Positions 1 to 15,300 of a stretch of 64,000 nucleotides of DNA are shown here, one piece after another. The notes under the pieces were generated by a model. That model was given only the letters and a program-made list of their open reading frames with translations, had not been told where the DNA came from and made no database searches. The translations under genes were made by a program, and so were the position numbers. The first letter of the stretch is position 1, and every line of letters starts with the position of its first letter. The DNA is from Owenia fusiformis. Its lineage: Eukaryota; Annelida; Polychaeta; Sabellida; Oweniidae. Where the stretch lies: contig CAIIXF020000012.1 in the NCBI GenBank assembly GCA_903813345.2, positions 13,250,932 through 13,314,931 of the forward strand. Direction: 5' to 3'.

Positions 1-209
1 AAGCATTTCAGCTATTGATTAAAATGGAATTTCACGATTTTCCACAAGTATCTATACTGCTGTATGGATCGAGAAAAGTTCAACCAGATGGAGATAAGGC
101 ACTAGCTGAAAAATTGGTATTTGATAGGTGATGTGCATGTTAACAAAAAAAAGAATAAAATAAACAGCGAAAATGCGAACAAACATATATTGCTTTTGCA
201 ATTCCTTAC

Positions 210-308
210 CCCCTTTGCGTGTTTCAAACATTGGCATTGTAGTAGTAGGAACTGGTGTAGTAGTGGTTTCGGCAGGCCTGGATGGTGTTGTTGGTAGTAT
301 GGGGATAA
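210..308 (-). CDS. Gene B: Thr/Pro linker exon after module 3
   Basis: Class 1-1 exon of 99 bp, reading I-P-I-L-P-T-T-P-S-R, a run rich in T, P and V, then M-P-M-F-E-T-R-K-G. No cysteine; a mucin-like spacer. Its copy at 63108 is identical base for base although the neighbouring intron sequence is not, which supports it being translated. Confidence 0.8.
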
Positions 309-3300
309 CTAAAATTATAAATGGCAAAAGGAAACACAATCCATTAGGATGTGACACTACATGTACAAGAGAGTTGGTAAGCAGGACAAATAAGAGGAGT
401 CAAGCGCATTTTTTTATTTAAAGAGGTCTCAAACCGTATACTTGAAAGACCCTCATTTGTTTTATCTGCAAAATATCAACCATTTCATTATATCTACATA
501 TACTTAAGTGTGTATGAATGATGTACTTCGACAAAACGGGGTGACACCATCCCATTCTCCATTGTCGAGACACTGTCTTGTGTAAGTCCTTGATGATCTG
601 AATGGGAAGGGAGTATATCCGGGGAAGCACCTGAACGTTACGGTGCTCCCAACTGCTCGACTTGTACCTGTTCTATAAGCGTTTCTTGGTGTGACGAGAG
701 CATCACAAGATGTCGCTTTCAGTGCTTCTAAAATTACAAAATAACAACATAAATGAAAAATAAAAATAAAACATAGCAGTGAATTTTGAAACATATTAAC
801 ACTCAAATTTCTGAGTCTTAGAAACAATAAAATGTTTTGGCGTACTAAGTTTGGCATAGTAAGTAAACGTTTGGAGGAATATACGGCAGCATCTTTATTT
901 GTATATATATATGTGTTTGTAACAGAAAAAAGGAACGCACAAAACATCTGCTCTCTTAAATAAATGAACATCTCTTTCTTTTAATCGAAAGCATAGCAGT
1001 TCCAAGTAAGTATTTTGAAGACAACATGTCTTCCAGAATTATTATGTTCAAAGCAACACCTCTTTTACATGATGATTCATATATGTATTCAATACATTTT
1101 GGGAATAGAGTTTATTGTTGATACATAGTAGTGTGCCTTTACTTTGATAAGATCTATTTATAAATGAGGTAATGCAATTATTTGATTCCTCTTTTAATTC
1201 GTTTGCCCAGTTAGTAAATCTAACGTATAGCATATAACACGTTTACTTACCGTATTCACAAATATATCCGTATTTATTTGAACATCGACCATCGTTTTTC
1301 TTTGGGTCATAATATCCAATGGCTCCAAGTGGTGGAGCGAAATACGCATACGTACACCAAGCCGTGTCGAATGAATCAGAAAACTTCGGATCAACTAAAA
1401 GAAATAAAGCAAAAGCATTTGAGAACGCAAATTCAAAGTAAGAGCATTGGGCATCCAAACTTTTATCAATAATTTATCAATAAATAAAAATATAGGGATT
1501 AAGTTTTACAGGGTTGGCTTAACTTGGGGTTGAGTTTTACTGGGTTGAGTTGACTTGTGGTTGAGATGACCAGGAAGCATATTCGTCATGTATTCATTCA
1601 AAAGTAATTAAAAAGCACCTAAGTGAAAAAAAGCTTTTAGCCTAATTTCTGAAATTTGCAAAATAACTTATATAAAGCACAATTAATAGTGTTATATTTT
1701 CCTAGTTTCTATGTCCTTTTTCTGATATATGCAGAGTGCCTGTTTTAGTGAGATTTATTTTTATTATCTCTTGTGGATGTCCACTCAAGAGAGGAAATGA
1801 TCATGTATCTTACCGTTTACCCAGTACTTGTAATTTGATCTATGATCAAAATCCATGTGATGCCGTATGAGACGAAGAGTGTCTGCATTAATTACCGTTG
1901 CAAGTTTCGATCCCCTACTCTCACAAGCCTCTTTAGCATTTTGGAACGTTGTCTGCTGATGGTCGTGGAATTCATAGCACATACGACCGAGTGTCTCCTT
2001 TTTAAATGCAGTCGCTGGACACAATGTTTCGTCAACGTCTGCAATATGATAATAAACACTATTAACTAAACCTTAGAGAATTGGGCGGAACGCAATACAA
2101 AACGTTGCGAAAACGTTAAAGGGTAACCAGTCACATGAAAGCAATTCTCCAATATATCAAACTATTAAAAATATGTAATGTCTTACTACAAGCAGGGGCC
2201 CGTCCTTTCCATGTGTACTCAAACCCATCGTCTACGAAGAGACTTGACATTTGTCCTTTTTGTCTCTGATCACACGTTCTGACAGAATCGCCATACAGAC
2301 TAAAGTTTATGTCACATGTATATGTTGCCGCTGCCTTCCAACTATCTGATAGGTCAGATAGTGGATCAGCATTAAATTCCGTCGTAACTTTTCCGTTTGT
2401 TGGTGGCTGTGGAACATCACATTTTCCTTAATTAAGAATTGTAAGACTGATATTGCAATGAGTTTTTAGAAGATGAATCATATGACAATGTCAAGTTTTC
2501 TTGCTGGGTTATATACCAGAATACTTAAAAATGCTCAGTGAAATGGCTTATTACTCATTTCTACTCTTTCTTTCCGTATAAAGTCAATACTTAAAATTAT
2601 CTACCTACCTGGTACGCATTGATACGCTATGTTGTGACAAATTAGAGGGGCACAACATGTTTTCTTATTCTGTTTTGCATAGCTATTCAACGAAAGTTGG
2701 CATTTCTGCTGGTGTTTGCAATTTCTAATAGCAAGTTCAGTGATGTTAAGTGTACAGTCTTGGTTTGTTCTAGTACACGCGTCCGTTGAGTTTGGATACA
2801 AAGTAGCTCGATCTATTTTCACCATTGACTTAAAGTCGCACTCGAGACTAAACACATTCTTGTCACCGTAGTCGGTTCTGCTGCATGATGTATCTGTGAG
2901 GTTTGCTAATCGTCAAAATAAAAATTATATGTAAAACAATGCTTCTCGCATACGTTTGTTATTAGATTTGATACAGATAAACAGATAAAGATGAATATGG
3001 AGAAAGTCAAAGAGATGATGACTGGGAGGGAGGGAGAGGATAGGGAAAATAGTGTAAGAGATAAAGAGAAAACATGGTCATATGAGAAACACAGTTAAAC
3101 AAATACTTTACGAGAACACACAAGGAACATGAGACTGTAAACATTAAAGTTAAATAAAATGTCCTTACCTTCACAGTAGGGTGTAATGCCACTCCACATA
3201 CCATTCTTCATGCACACTCGGGTGTAGTCATCTCGCCGTGGTGTTGCGATCCAACCTGGATTACAACCCAATGTAGCAACACTGTCTACGGCTCTACTCT

Positions 3301-6300
3301 TCATATCCACAAAGCCATTTGGAACTTTAATGTCTGGACATGTATTCCGGGTTGTCGGTCCTGAAAAGGCCAAATTAATTCAATATTTTTTATTTAAACA
3401 CAACTGACCTAGGATGTATTAGGCATTACACGTAAAGACAGAGCATTAAAAGAGAGAGTTAATTCGGCCATTAGAACGTTTCACTATATTAGCATGTGTA
3501 TCATATATTTTATAAAGTACGAAAACTTAGTATAGTGAAGTCCATACTTGCTACATAATAGGTAGTTTAAGTGACACGATTTAAAGAGAACCTGTACGCG
3601 ACTGTTTTTCGACCCCTCGGGATTATTGCCCCGCGTCCGCTCTCAATTCAATTTTCCAGGGGCCTAAGTACAATTACCAGAGTATTCTATTTATACCTTC
3701 ATACTAAATCGACCAAGTAAACAGTTTAAATGGGAGAACTAATCCACGGACGACCATAATAATTCTACAAGTTTTTTTAAAATTCTAATCCTCCCTAATA
3801 TTGGCATATTGTGTAAACATTTGTCACAAATATTGTATGGGAAACAATTAAACTAAAGTTTATACTTACTATACTGGCAGATGTGTCCATATTTGTTGTT
3901 ACAGTCGTTGCCTTTTTCTGAACTGAAGTATCGAATTCGAGTGTATGGACTGCTGTAAGTGGGGACGTAAACATGGGCGTAGGCACATAATGAATCGTTT
4001 ACGCCCTTCTTATAATTTTTATCAACTAGAACAAAAAAACAATTATAAACCTTTACACGTAGCATCTTCAAAATAGGCTTTGGAAGCACAATTCTGTACC
4101 AATTGAGATTTTCAAAAGTACGAAGAAATACAAAATATTTGACTATTTGTCATGATTGTCTACAGTTTGAAGTATATTAAGAATTGTTTCAATATTCGAT
4201 AACTTATATCGAACGCTCTTTAATACAAGGGAAAACTCTTGTCTGATGACAGTCACTTTAAAAGAACAACTCACTTATATCTCTGTACCAGATTTGCCAC
4301 AAAACCAAATAATTCGGTTTGTGTATTTGTTCCACTTACCTTTTAACCAATATCGCTGAGAGCTACGATACTGAGCATTCATATGACTGTTGATTATATC
4401 CAATATCGCTTCATTTGAAACGACAGCAAACTCCCAACCATCCAAAGCCTTGCATGCTGATTCTGCCTGAGTGTAACTATGGGTCTGGGCTTCGAAAAAC
4501 TGGTAACACGTATTTCCATAGACCTCCAATTTATTTGTTGTGGCCTTACACAACGAGGAATCAATAGCTAAATTAAAAAATACAACTTTTGTGATATCAT
4601 TTGAGTATTACTCATTTAACTATTTCCATTACTTAACAATACTATGGAGGGGGCATCTTTTTTGGCTCAAACATTAGACCCATCACCTGAAATGTTGTGA
4701 ACGAGAAACGAAACATTTGATATGATTAACAGTCTGAGTTAATATGAAAGTACAAGACATCCTATTTTTGAATATTATGTTCTTTTGAAAAAAATATATA
4801 GATAGAAAGATATAAAAACTCATTGACAAGCAATTGAGGGGAAACGGATTTATTTGTGTTTTTCTCATATTACTTTAAAATGTATTGCACGTGCACATAA
4901 TTTTTAAAACATGCAGAGCTACATATCCAGCTTTTTCTTTCCTAAGGGCAATAGTAAAAAAACAAGCTGAATCCTTTTCATTTGGAAAATAGTCTCTGAA
5001 AATAGTATTTCAAGTGATTTTAATTTGGAAATATTCCCAAAATGCGCAACTCTTTAGGACATTCTACCCCGTCTCCATTGCCCGTTATTGTTATGAAAAG
5101 GAGTTACCTGTACAGAGTTACAGGTAATCTCTTGTTGTAAAGGTTGTTGTAGCCTAACATATGCGAAAATTGACTGCCCAATTAATTACTATTAATGAAG
5201 TGGGAAAATTACCAAATGCCAAAGACTAGAGGTGCGTACTTAATGTACACCATATATACAACACTTTGTAATAGAACATTCATTACATGAAAATGTAACT
5301 TACTGCAAACGGGAATATTGCCGTTCCAGTTATAATAATATTCATCACTATCAAAGTACACATATTTTCTGTATCGCGAACACTTTCGGGTCATTGGTCC
5401 TGTGAGGGTGAAGTCCTTATCACACGTATATTTGGCTTGCTCTTCCCAGGAACGTACGAATGATTTGGACGGTGGAGACGTGACCACTGTACCATTATTA
5501 GGTTTAGATGGTTCTGGACATCTCGCTAGAATGATGTAAACAAGCCTATTGGCGTATCAGTTCATACAGGCTAGTTTCATTTAGATCAGAAGCATGTTAT
5601 TACAACCAAATATAACGAATGGCTAATTTTTGTTTTCAATAACGTTGAGAGTTCTAGTTGTGATCTGATGGGTCCAGTGACTTATCTTTAATTACTCAGA
5701 TGCGAGTAGGTAGTTACCAGTTTCGCCACCAGGTGGCCGATTCGGGGAAATAACATGGCAGGGTATTACAAAGTTCCCTTAAACTTGAACATTCGTCAGT
5801 TTTAGTTGTTTACTTTTCATATATGTCACCCTTATGTTCATTATAGTTTACAAATTAAAACATTATCTGCCCAACATTAGAAAAGATATTTCACTTTTTG
5901 TGATTTTACAACATGGGGTCTATGGGGAATCTCCCCGACCTAGAAGTCACATTTTTAAATTTAGAAAGTTGATAAACTATTTTCAAAACCACATTTCTAG
6001 ATTTTTCATGTAGAATCCAAATATGACATTACTTTGACTGAATTTTGAATTTCTAATGACGAAAATCAAGATTACTTTAACTCGCATCTAGTCTATTCTT
6101 TTAAGCGTTAAGTTCCAAATTTTTAACACAGATGGAGACAATCACAGGATGTATGAACATAACTACACTAAACCTACATATATATCCGCCTTAACATAGT
6201 GTTATAATAGTGTCATATACCTTGCACGTATACAGATGCTACATACAATACAATACATACAATAAAATAAATTACTGCATGCACCTAGCACATGATGATA

Positions 6301-9300
6301 TGACACATCAATACAAAACAAATTAAGATGATTAGCTGGAATACATTGAAAAATTACAAAGCGTATCGGCAGCCATTATTCAATCTCGATACTTCGTTGC
6401 CTTGTATAAAACAATTAAGAATGTAGTAATAATATTATTAATGGTTAATCTTTTGACCAAGTATTTCGTGTGAATATTAGCATTGCAAGATTTATGGTAA
6501 TATTCAAACTCTATTTTGTTAGAAAATTGGTCTATCCAAGGCAACGGAAGATCGAGTTTAAATAATTCTCCTTGGAAATGCTATATTATGAAAGGACATA
6601 CACGACACTAAATTTCCAGACAACAATAAAACGGTATTTACCTGGAACACAATGATATGTCACGCTATGACAGGTTAAATCACGACAACACAACCCCTTG
6701 TTCTTCTTGGAAATGGGACCAGTTTCCACCCTACAGACCTTTTTTGAAGCGCATGTCGTGTTTGCAATACTTAGGATATCGAATGTACAATGTTTGTTTC
6801 TCGTCACACAGGGAACAGTGTCATTTGCATAAATGAATGCAGAATCCACCTGAACCATCATGTGCGGGCGGCACTGCATATAGATTGCGGCTGGGGCATT
6901 TTTTCTAGACAACTCACAACTTGAAGTATTGCGAAGTACCGGCGGAGCTGCAAAAACACATAGTCGTCATTGAATTTGTTACTATTAGTGCATCCTATTA
7001 GGGTCTTTACATAATTGAATAAACTCAAGGAGCGCATGTGCCTCGGACTCGCAACCTCGTGGTTATGGCACCCAATTGCTTAGCCTGAACGTGCTGGCGC
7101 TCAAGCCCTCTCGTCCAACTCGACAACCCATAATGATATACATAACATAATTTGGATCTTACAAAGGATTATCACATGCTGGATTAATTTAATGATGTAT
7201 TCGACTTAGACAGACTTGCCAACCTCCCGTTTTTTACGGGAATCTACGGGAATCTCCCGTAAATCTTTTGTTTTTCCGTAAAAAATACCAAACTTCCGTA
7301 CCGTATTTCTACTAAAATCTCCCGTAATTTTTTTTAAAAATATAGCCGTAAAATCTCCCGTATATTTGCTGAAATCTCTCTATCTTGATTATTGCAGGCA
7401 CGCTTATTTCTTTTACTCCAAGAAGGATTGGATCCAATGGTTCACTATCGATACTTTCATAAATAACTTAAAAGTACTTCATTCCCATGATTCAAATTGC
7501 TTTTCTGCGATCAGTTCGGTATAAGTTTGCACACCAAATGTCCACAAACGGGGGCCAGTTCATATTCTGTCATACTACTGTCGGGAGAATACATTTTGTT
7601 TTTATATGGCGCTAAACAAAATATTCCCGCAATATAAGGCGCATTATGGGTAGGGACTGCTGTGAAATAATGAACGTAAGTGACATCTATCTTAGATTAT
7701 AAGTCCTAATTAATTTATTAACTGCGCATGCGTCATAATCATTTCAACCAATTAAATCGCTGGATTTAATGCTCATGCGCGAAAAACCGCACCTAAAAAT
7801 GGAACCTCGCGCAGATTGCCCTTAGCATATAGTGAACGCCACATATACATTTTACTTAGCTTTGATCAATTCGTTTCCAAAGTAATAAAATGTTGTATCT
7901 ATAATTATAATCTACCGTAAAAACTCCCGTTTTTTCAAAATCTAAAGTAAAAACTCCCGTTTTTTCAGAAATCTACCGTAAAAACTCCCCTTTTTTCCGA
8001 AATCTACTGTAAAAACTCCAGTTTTTTGCAAAATCTACCGTAAAAACTCCAGTTTTTTCAAAATCTAAAGTAAAAACTCCAGTTTTTTTCAGAAATCTAC
8101 CGTAAAAACTCACGTTTAATTCAAAATCTACCGTAAAAACTCCCGTTTTTTAAAAAATCTACCGCAAAAACTCCCGTTTTTCAAAACCTACCGTAAAACT
8201 CCAGTTTTTTCAGAACCTACCGCAAAAACTCGAAATCTTCCGTAGAAAGTCATGTTTTTTAAATTTACTGCGAAAAATACCTTATTTAAAAAATCTTCCG
8301 TAAAAACCCCAGTTTTTTCAAAATTTACCGCAAAAACTCCCGTTTTCTAAATCTCCCGAAAAAACTACCGTTTTTCAAAAATCTCCCGTAAAAACTCCTG
8401 CTTTTTTCAAAAAAACTCGCGCAAAAATACCGGATTTTGAACAAAAAACTCCTGTAAAAGTACCGCAATTTTTTTAAATCTCCCGAAAAATTTTCATTTT
8501 AGGTTGGCAAGTCAGGACTACTCCCATTCCCCTAGTCTCTTAAGTCGTTTTGAAGTAGCTCAAAACAGTTTAACTCATTTAATACTGGGGCAAAAAGCAC
8601 AATAATACTGACGAATTTTTAAAAATTGCCATATTATTTCAAACGTTGCTGCCCTATTGTGTGCTATGGACTCTATGTAGTCCGGAGTGATGCAATATAT
8701 TTATTCATTTAAACTTGATTGAAATTATACTTTGATATAAATATAGTATATCAGACTATACATATACACAAAGCAACATTAGAAATCAACATTAAAACAA
8801 TATGAAGGAATCAAGTTGACCTAGCACCCCAAAACATGTTATTAAAAAATTATCCACCTTTATTCTTTGAAAATCGGTTGCTTAAATTATTTAAACTTAT
8901 AAAATCATCTTACTAGTGGGTATCCCTGGTGTTGGAGCGGCTGTAGAATGTATACGAATGGTTCCACCTGAAACATTAAAGTAATTTGAATTTACACATC
9001 TTTAATTAAAATATTTATATTTGATCATATGAATAAAAAGCGCACAGAATTGTTAGCAACTGAGCAGATCAAGGGAAGAGACGCAAAGAATTGTTTGACT
9101 TGTCATAGCCGAGGAACAAAGTATCAATAACCAAAAATATATCTTTATACAGTGCGTATCAAAAAACGCAACAGATTGTTATCTCGGGAAAGCTCAAAAC
9201 CAGTGATAACAGCATTGATTTCATTCAATGCACTATAAAGCACGTGTCTCCTCTTTACAATGATATATCATTCATTGATATTTGGTCATGGTTGGGCGAG

Positions 9301-12300
9301 TAATCATTCCATTTGCAAAGTGGGCCAAAATTAGCTTTTGACCAAGTAATAAACATCGCAAAAGTCAGTGTACGGAGCCAGATGCAATTTTGCAAGAAAA
9401 CATAAAACCAATGCTGACTGCATCCTTTTCATTCAATGTACCAAAAAGCCAAATTACTCCTCTTTGCAATGGAATATCATTCATTAACACTGGCCGAATA
9501 ATCATTAATTTTGCAAAGTGGGGCAAAATTAAGGTCGAACCTACGTTTCAAACATTGCAAATGTCAGTACAAGGGGCATAGGGGCTATTGGAATAAGGGG
9601 TGACAGGTGTGGCATTTGACAGTAAAGTGTTCATACTCATACTCTTGCAAGAATACATCCTATAACCCCTCCAAATTGCCACCACTTCCTTGCACATAAG
9701 ATGCGCTCATCTGTCCATGTCATGCATGGTTCCTGCATATGTATATCTATCCTGTATATCTATCATATTTACATTTTAACCTACTATTGTAATTATATCA
9801 TTGTAACCTACAAAGCCAATAATACTTCGGCGTAGGCCTTGAATTTATTTGTTGAAAAGTATAATATAACCAAAACTTAAAATATAACCAAACATAAACG
9901 ATTGAAACCAACTTTGGACACTGACTATGGCATCAATTTAACCATTTAACATTTTTAATAATAATGATAATGATAAGTAAAGATCTTGAAAATAGACAAA
10001 ACCATGCGCAACTGTTCAAATACTGAGTTACATTCAGTGAAGGGCATGGTTTTTGTTTGATATCTATGACAGGATGTAGCTTACTTTGTGGTGTTGTTGC
10101 TGTGGTAACCAGCGTTGATCCTGGGGTAGTCTCTGGCGCAACTACAATTATCACATTCAAAAAGATAATCTATGACGTGAGTTATATCAGGTAGAACTTT
10201 CAATGGAACTTAATTTGGACTTGGTCTTCGGATTCTACTTCTTAGTAATGCCCTTGTCACATTTGCTCGGATTTTCGCTACGGCGCCCGGCCGATTGAGT
10301 ATTTTCAAAATTGAATACGATATTGAAAAAAAAACGTTCAATCGGCCGGGCTCCGGCCGATGGATCAGAGCAAATGTGACCCAGGCATTACCGTAACCTC
10401 GATTTAGGCTTCATAGCTAGACTTACAACATTGTCTTATTCTAATCATTTCAAACTTTCTTTGTTGTTGCCAAACATACCCCAATAGGTGACATGTTTCT
10501 TTCCTTAGAATTTTATGATTATTTATTAATGATTTACAATGCATCAGCCAAGCCATTGAAAATTGTTGCAAAATGTAATAATAACATCTATGATAGTACA
10601 GAATAATTGACATACGTTTACATCCAGGTGAGGAACCACTCCAAGCGCCACTCGGTAGACATTGTCTAACGAAAGCAGTTTGGTCGGAACCTCCAATAGC
10701 CAGTGTAGCAACGTAGCCCGGAGTACATCCAAGAACAACTCTACTGCCCACCGTTCTGCTTTGTCCCGAAATGTAACCGAATCTCGGAGCCTCCAGTTTA
10801 CGACAACTGGTGGCGTTTAGTGGTTCTTTTAGTTTAAATCAAGAATACAAGATCAGTGAAGATAAAGATATACAGTTTCCGTGCCATATCATAGAATAGA
10901 CATATGGATTGCATATGGCGCATATGTACATGCATATATGTCTCCATACTGATGTATTCAAATATTAACCATTTCGATAACATATCATCATTCAAAATTA
11001 AAATCAAATACTAGATAATTGGCTAAATTATAACTAAAAAAAGAAGACAAAGAATTATGTCTCACTGCGTCATTTCATAGAATTCTACGTCAGAACAATA
11101 CGATTATATAGTCATACTGATCATGATGACGTCAGATTATAGATTTAAACTATTCTTGTTACATGGCTGAAATAATACTTAAGTCTCGGTTATTGTCCCT
11201 TTAAATCTAACTTTTATTCGCGAATGCAACTTTGGCTGTCGGCTACCGGATTAACCTACTTTTTTATGACTAACTCATTTGAATATGAATAGAATAGTGG
11301 CAAGTTCTATTCATATTTAAATGAGTTGGTCATAAAATAGTAGGTTTCTGTTCATATTTAAATGAGTTGGTCATAAAAAAGTAGGTTAATCCGGTAGCCG
11401 ACAACCGAAATTTGAATTTGCGAATACAAGCTTAATTCCAAAAGAGCACTTTGAGAAAGAGCTTAAAGTTGTTTACCGTACTGGCACACAACTCCGTATC
11501 TTTGATCCTCACATCCAGTTTCACCAAGCAAGGGTCTAAAGTACCTAAGCTCTACACGTGTACTCCACCATCCTTAAATATTAACAATCAACATTATTTG
11601 TATCGTTGTTGCCTATGCGCCATGCATCTTTTACATTCATTATATTTTGATATGTATATATACTGTTAACATGAGACACGATAATCTGTAGCCTATATTG
11701 ATATCAATGGTATATATTAAAGGATAGACTAACATCATCATTCTCATAATTACCTTTTATTAATTCAGCCTTGACACACCAACTTTCGTTGAACTTCGGT
11801 AGATATGTTCGGTCCACTGGAACAAGTAAAATAAAAAAAAGTTGGGTAAAACTGGTTTAATCAGGAAACCTTGCAAACAACATAAGTTAGGAACAGTATG
11901 CAAAGTAGTCTTCAATAAAACTAAGTATACATTTTCGCATTAATGGAATCATACGCTGATGAAATGACAGTTCTACAGTCAATAGGATGACCAGCCATGA
12001 GTTTTCAAATGAAGATACACTTAACATGATTATCATAATAGAAGAAAATAGAGACTCAAAATTAAAACCTGAAAATTGGTCGTAACAAAATATATACACC
12101 AATGGAGATACTGATATTGCTATGTACAATGACGTTCCTTCTTAATCTAAACTCAATAATAAACCCGCAAAACTTTCGGGTTCATACATACCTATTACCC
12201 AATATTTATTTCGTTCTCGTTGTGTTACATCTAAGTGTCTCTGCACTAGTTTTAGAATCTCGGTGCTGGAAATCACCGCCATTGAAGACTGTTGATCTTT

Positions 12301-15300
12301 ACATTTTTTCTTTGCATCGTCATAACTATACGACTGGTCCTCAATAAATTCATAGCATATATGTCTATATACTTCCTGTCTGTTTGTGGTCGAACGGCAA
12401 AACGAAGTGTCAATATCTAAAAGGGAAATGAACAACGGTACTTCAATCATGACAACTGATAACATTTTCTATCTCCATAAAAATACTGGGCTTCTCAGGA
12501 ACACGCACATTCTTAACTACCGTAGTTTTATAATTGAAAATCATTATAATTTTAATATCCGCTTACTTTTGTAGGTCCATGCATTAAAAAACGAACAAGC
12601 ATTTCATAGTGTTTAACACGGGTATTTTCATGTATCGATTCTACACCACTTATGAGTCAATCTGTAGACAATAATTTGGCTCAAAGTCAAGGAATATAGT
12701 TTAGTTTGAGAATATGCAGGTGGTTCTATGTTTGGTATATTAACGAAGACGCAATTTACATATGTACTCCTTGTTAACTGTTAAAAATAATAAGAACATA
12801 ACTTCGAAATATGAGTGTTACCTGTGATACGTTATATTACCGAACATGCGTGAAAATGGAACTTTTGTGCGTTCATTTTACGAGAGCTAAATAAAATGCG
12901 AACATCCAAGCATCGGGTATGACTCCACCATTGTTTGCCGTTTTACTACTTGCCACAATCAACCTCACTGCCAGCATATCAAACAAGGCCCATTTCCATC
13001 AAACTTGGCCCAACAACTATCAGGCGGATGTCCTTGAAAAATCAAGTTGACATGGTAAAAGTAAAACTTCGAAAAAGCACTATTTTTTACTTTTGAATCA
13101 CCTATTATCGCCCAAATGGCTATATTTTTTTCAAGGTCAAGGTCGCCATGCTAAAAGTTGAATTACGGAGATAAATCTGCTCTTCAGACAATGTTTGATA
13201 GCTTTTCTTCACCACGGAACGAAGATCTTTGCGCTGGCATGCCCATTTCCATGAGATAATATACGTGAAGGAGGAACTGTGTCTTTAAATTTCATCAAAA
13301 CTTTATGCCAACCCGTGAAAAGGCCATTTTCGCACTATTTTTGGTGTAATAATGCCATCAAAAAAACATTCCATTTAAACCCATGTTCAGTAATATAAGG
13401 TGTTATTACAGTAAATATCACTTCCGGGTAGGAAGTGTTTTTTATTAATACTTTAAAAACGAAGCAATGCCAACTTCAGTGGTGTGTATAGTAGGTGTAA
13501 GTGTATGTACTGTGGCCATTTGAGGTATGTATGTAAAGCTGAGGCCAAGTACTTTCTAAATGTGCCATTTTTAGCAAAAAATCTCAAGAATATGGTCCCC
13601 TAAACAGGAACTACTTTATTCATTAATTTTCATCGGGGAAGCAGGGATTTTACCTAAAAATGAGTCCCTATGTTGGCGTAGCGATATTTAAAAATCGAGA
13701 CACAAACCCTATGTTAAATATAGTGTCAAGATGAAGGTTATGTATAGGGGATTGCAAAAATATAGTCATTGTATGGGCTAATTCTTTTTGAGATATCAGC
13801 GTCCATTTATTGTAACTCGCGTGTGCTGATTTCCTCAATTCTGAGATGATTGGCAAACGCGTAGTAAACATGCTCACGCCGGAACTATTTTGACCTGCAT
13901 CGCTATTTTCGTAATTCAAATGAAAGTTGAACTCCTCCTCTTTATTTTGATACCAAATAGAGGCATACTAGGTACCCTAGAAGCCAACTATGGCGTTATT
14001 TAGAACAAAACCACAAATTTTTAAATGGACTATATCGGGTCATACCTTTTGGCGGATGGATATGGAACCTCACACCAGAACTTGAATTTTGTGATTTTTT
14101 CAATATTTTTCAATGATTAACCGTAGTGACACCATAACGTATCATAACTTCCGGAATGACATGCCTTTCGGAAAAGTTTTGGAAATATTTTCACTTCGTT
14201 TACATTTCTTGTATAACTGTATTTATTGTTGATCGGACGGAAAGATAAGCTGATGTAGTTACACTAGCGTTCGTTTACTACCATTTAGAAGGCACGTGAG
14301 GGTCCCATTCATCAGGTAACACTCATATGTCGAAGTTATGTGCTTATTATTTTTAACAGTTAACAAGGAGTAGTCCCTCGCTTTTGTTACGTTTACGATC
14401 TTCGTGAATATTGCCAATGTGACAATATTCATGAAGATCATGTGCCAAATAATTATCCACAGCTTGACTCATAAGTGGTGTAGAATCGAGAAATAAAAAG
14501 ATCTTACCCAAAACGAAGCCAGGAAGTTCTTCCATCTTTTTACGCTAACATATCGTCAGCGTAACTGAGTACCAGTGGTTAAAGGACGTGTAGAACGGTT
14601 TCAACTAACTAGCGTGACTGGAGGGAGTGGGGGTAAATCGAAAAAAAAGTTTTAACTTACTACACACTGGTTGATTTCCCGTCCATGTATATTCCCATTC
14701 CGATAGACGGTAATAGTATGTGGTCTTTTTTTTGATACAACTCCTCTTTTGTTCTCCCGCTAATGAAAAGTCCTTTTTGCATGAATAAGATATAGTGATG
14801 TTCCAGTCATCTGCTTTGGGGACATAAACCTGACCATTAGCGGGTGCTTGAGGCGTTTTACATGATGCTGAAAGTCAAAGGATGGAAATTAATTTAAGAT
14901 ACTGTCTTAAGAAAATTAACGATTTTGAATATGTATCGTTTATCCCTACATTCAAGTATTTAATTATTGTTTTCCTCAACATTCAAGCAATTGTCTTGAA
15001 ATCGTTTGCAATATGAACATGTATATATATATATTAATTTATTTTTTATACTTTTATTCATCAAGTTCATGAATTTGTATTTTACTCCCTAGATCTGCTA
15101 GTTTTAAATTGGATAAAAAAGATTGCAATACATTGCAGTAGCAAACTAAGTCGGATAACATTGAGTTTTAATTGAATAACTTACGAAAACAAGACCTTGC
15201 CAAGGTATCTTTACACATTATATTTAATTTAACATGTGAAAACATAAATTATTGTAAAATAGAGTCCCTTAGTAAAGATTTGACAGGTTACATGCGACTT

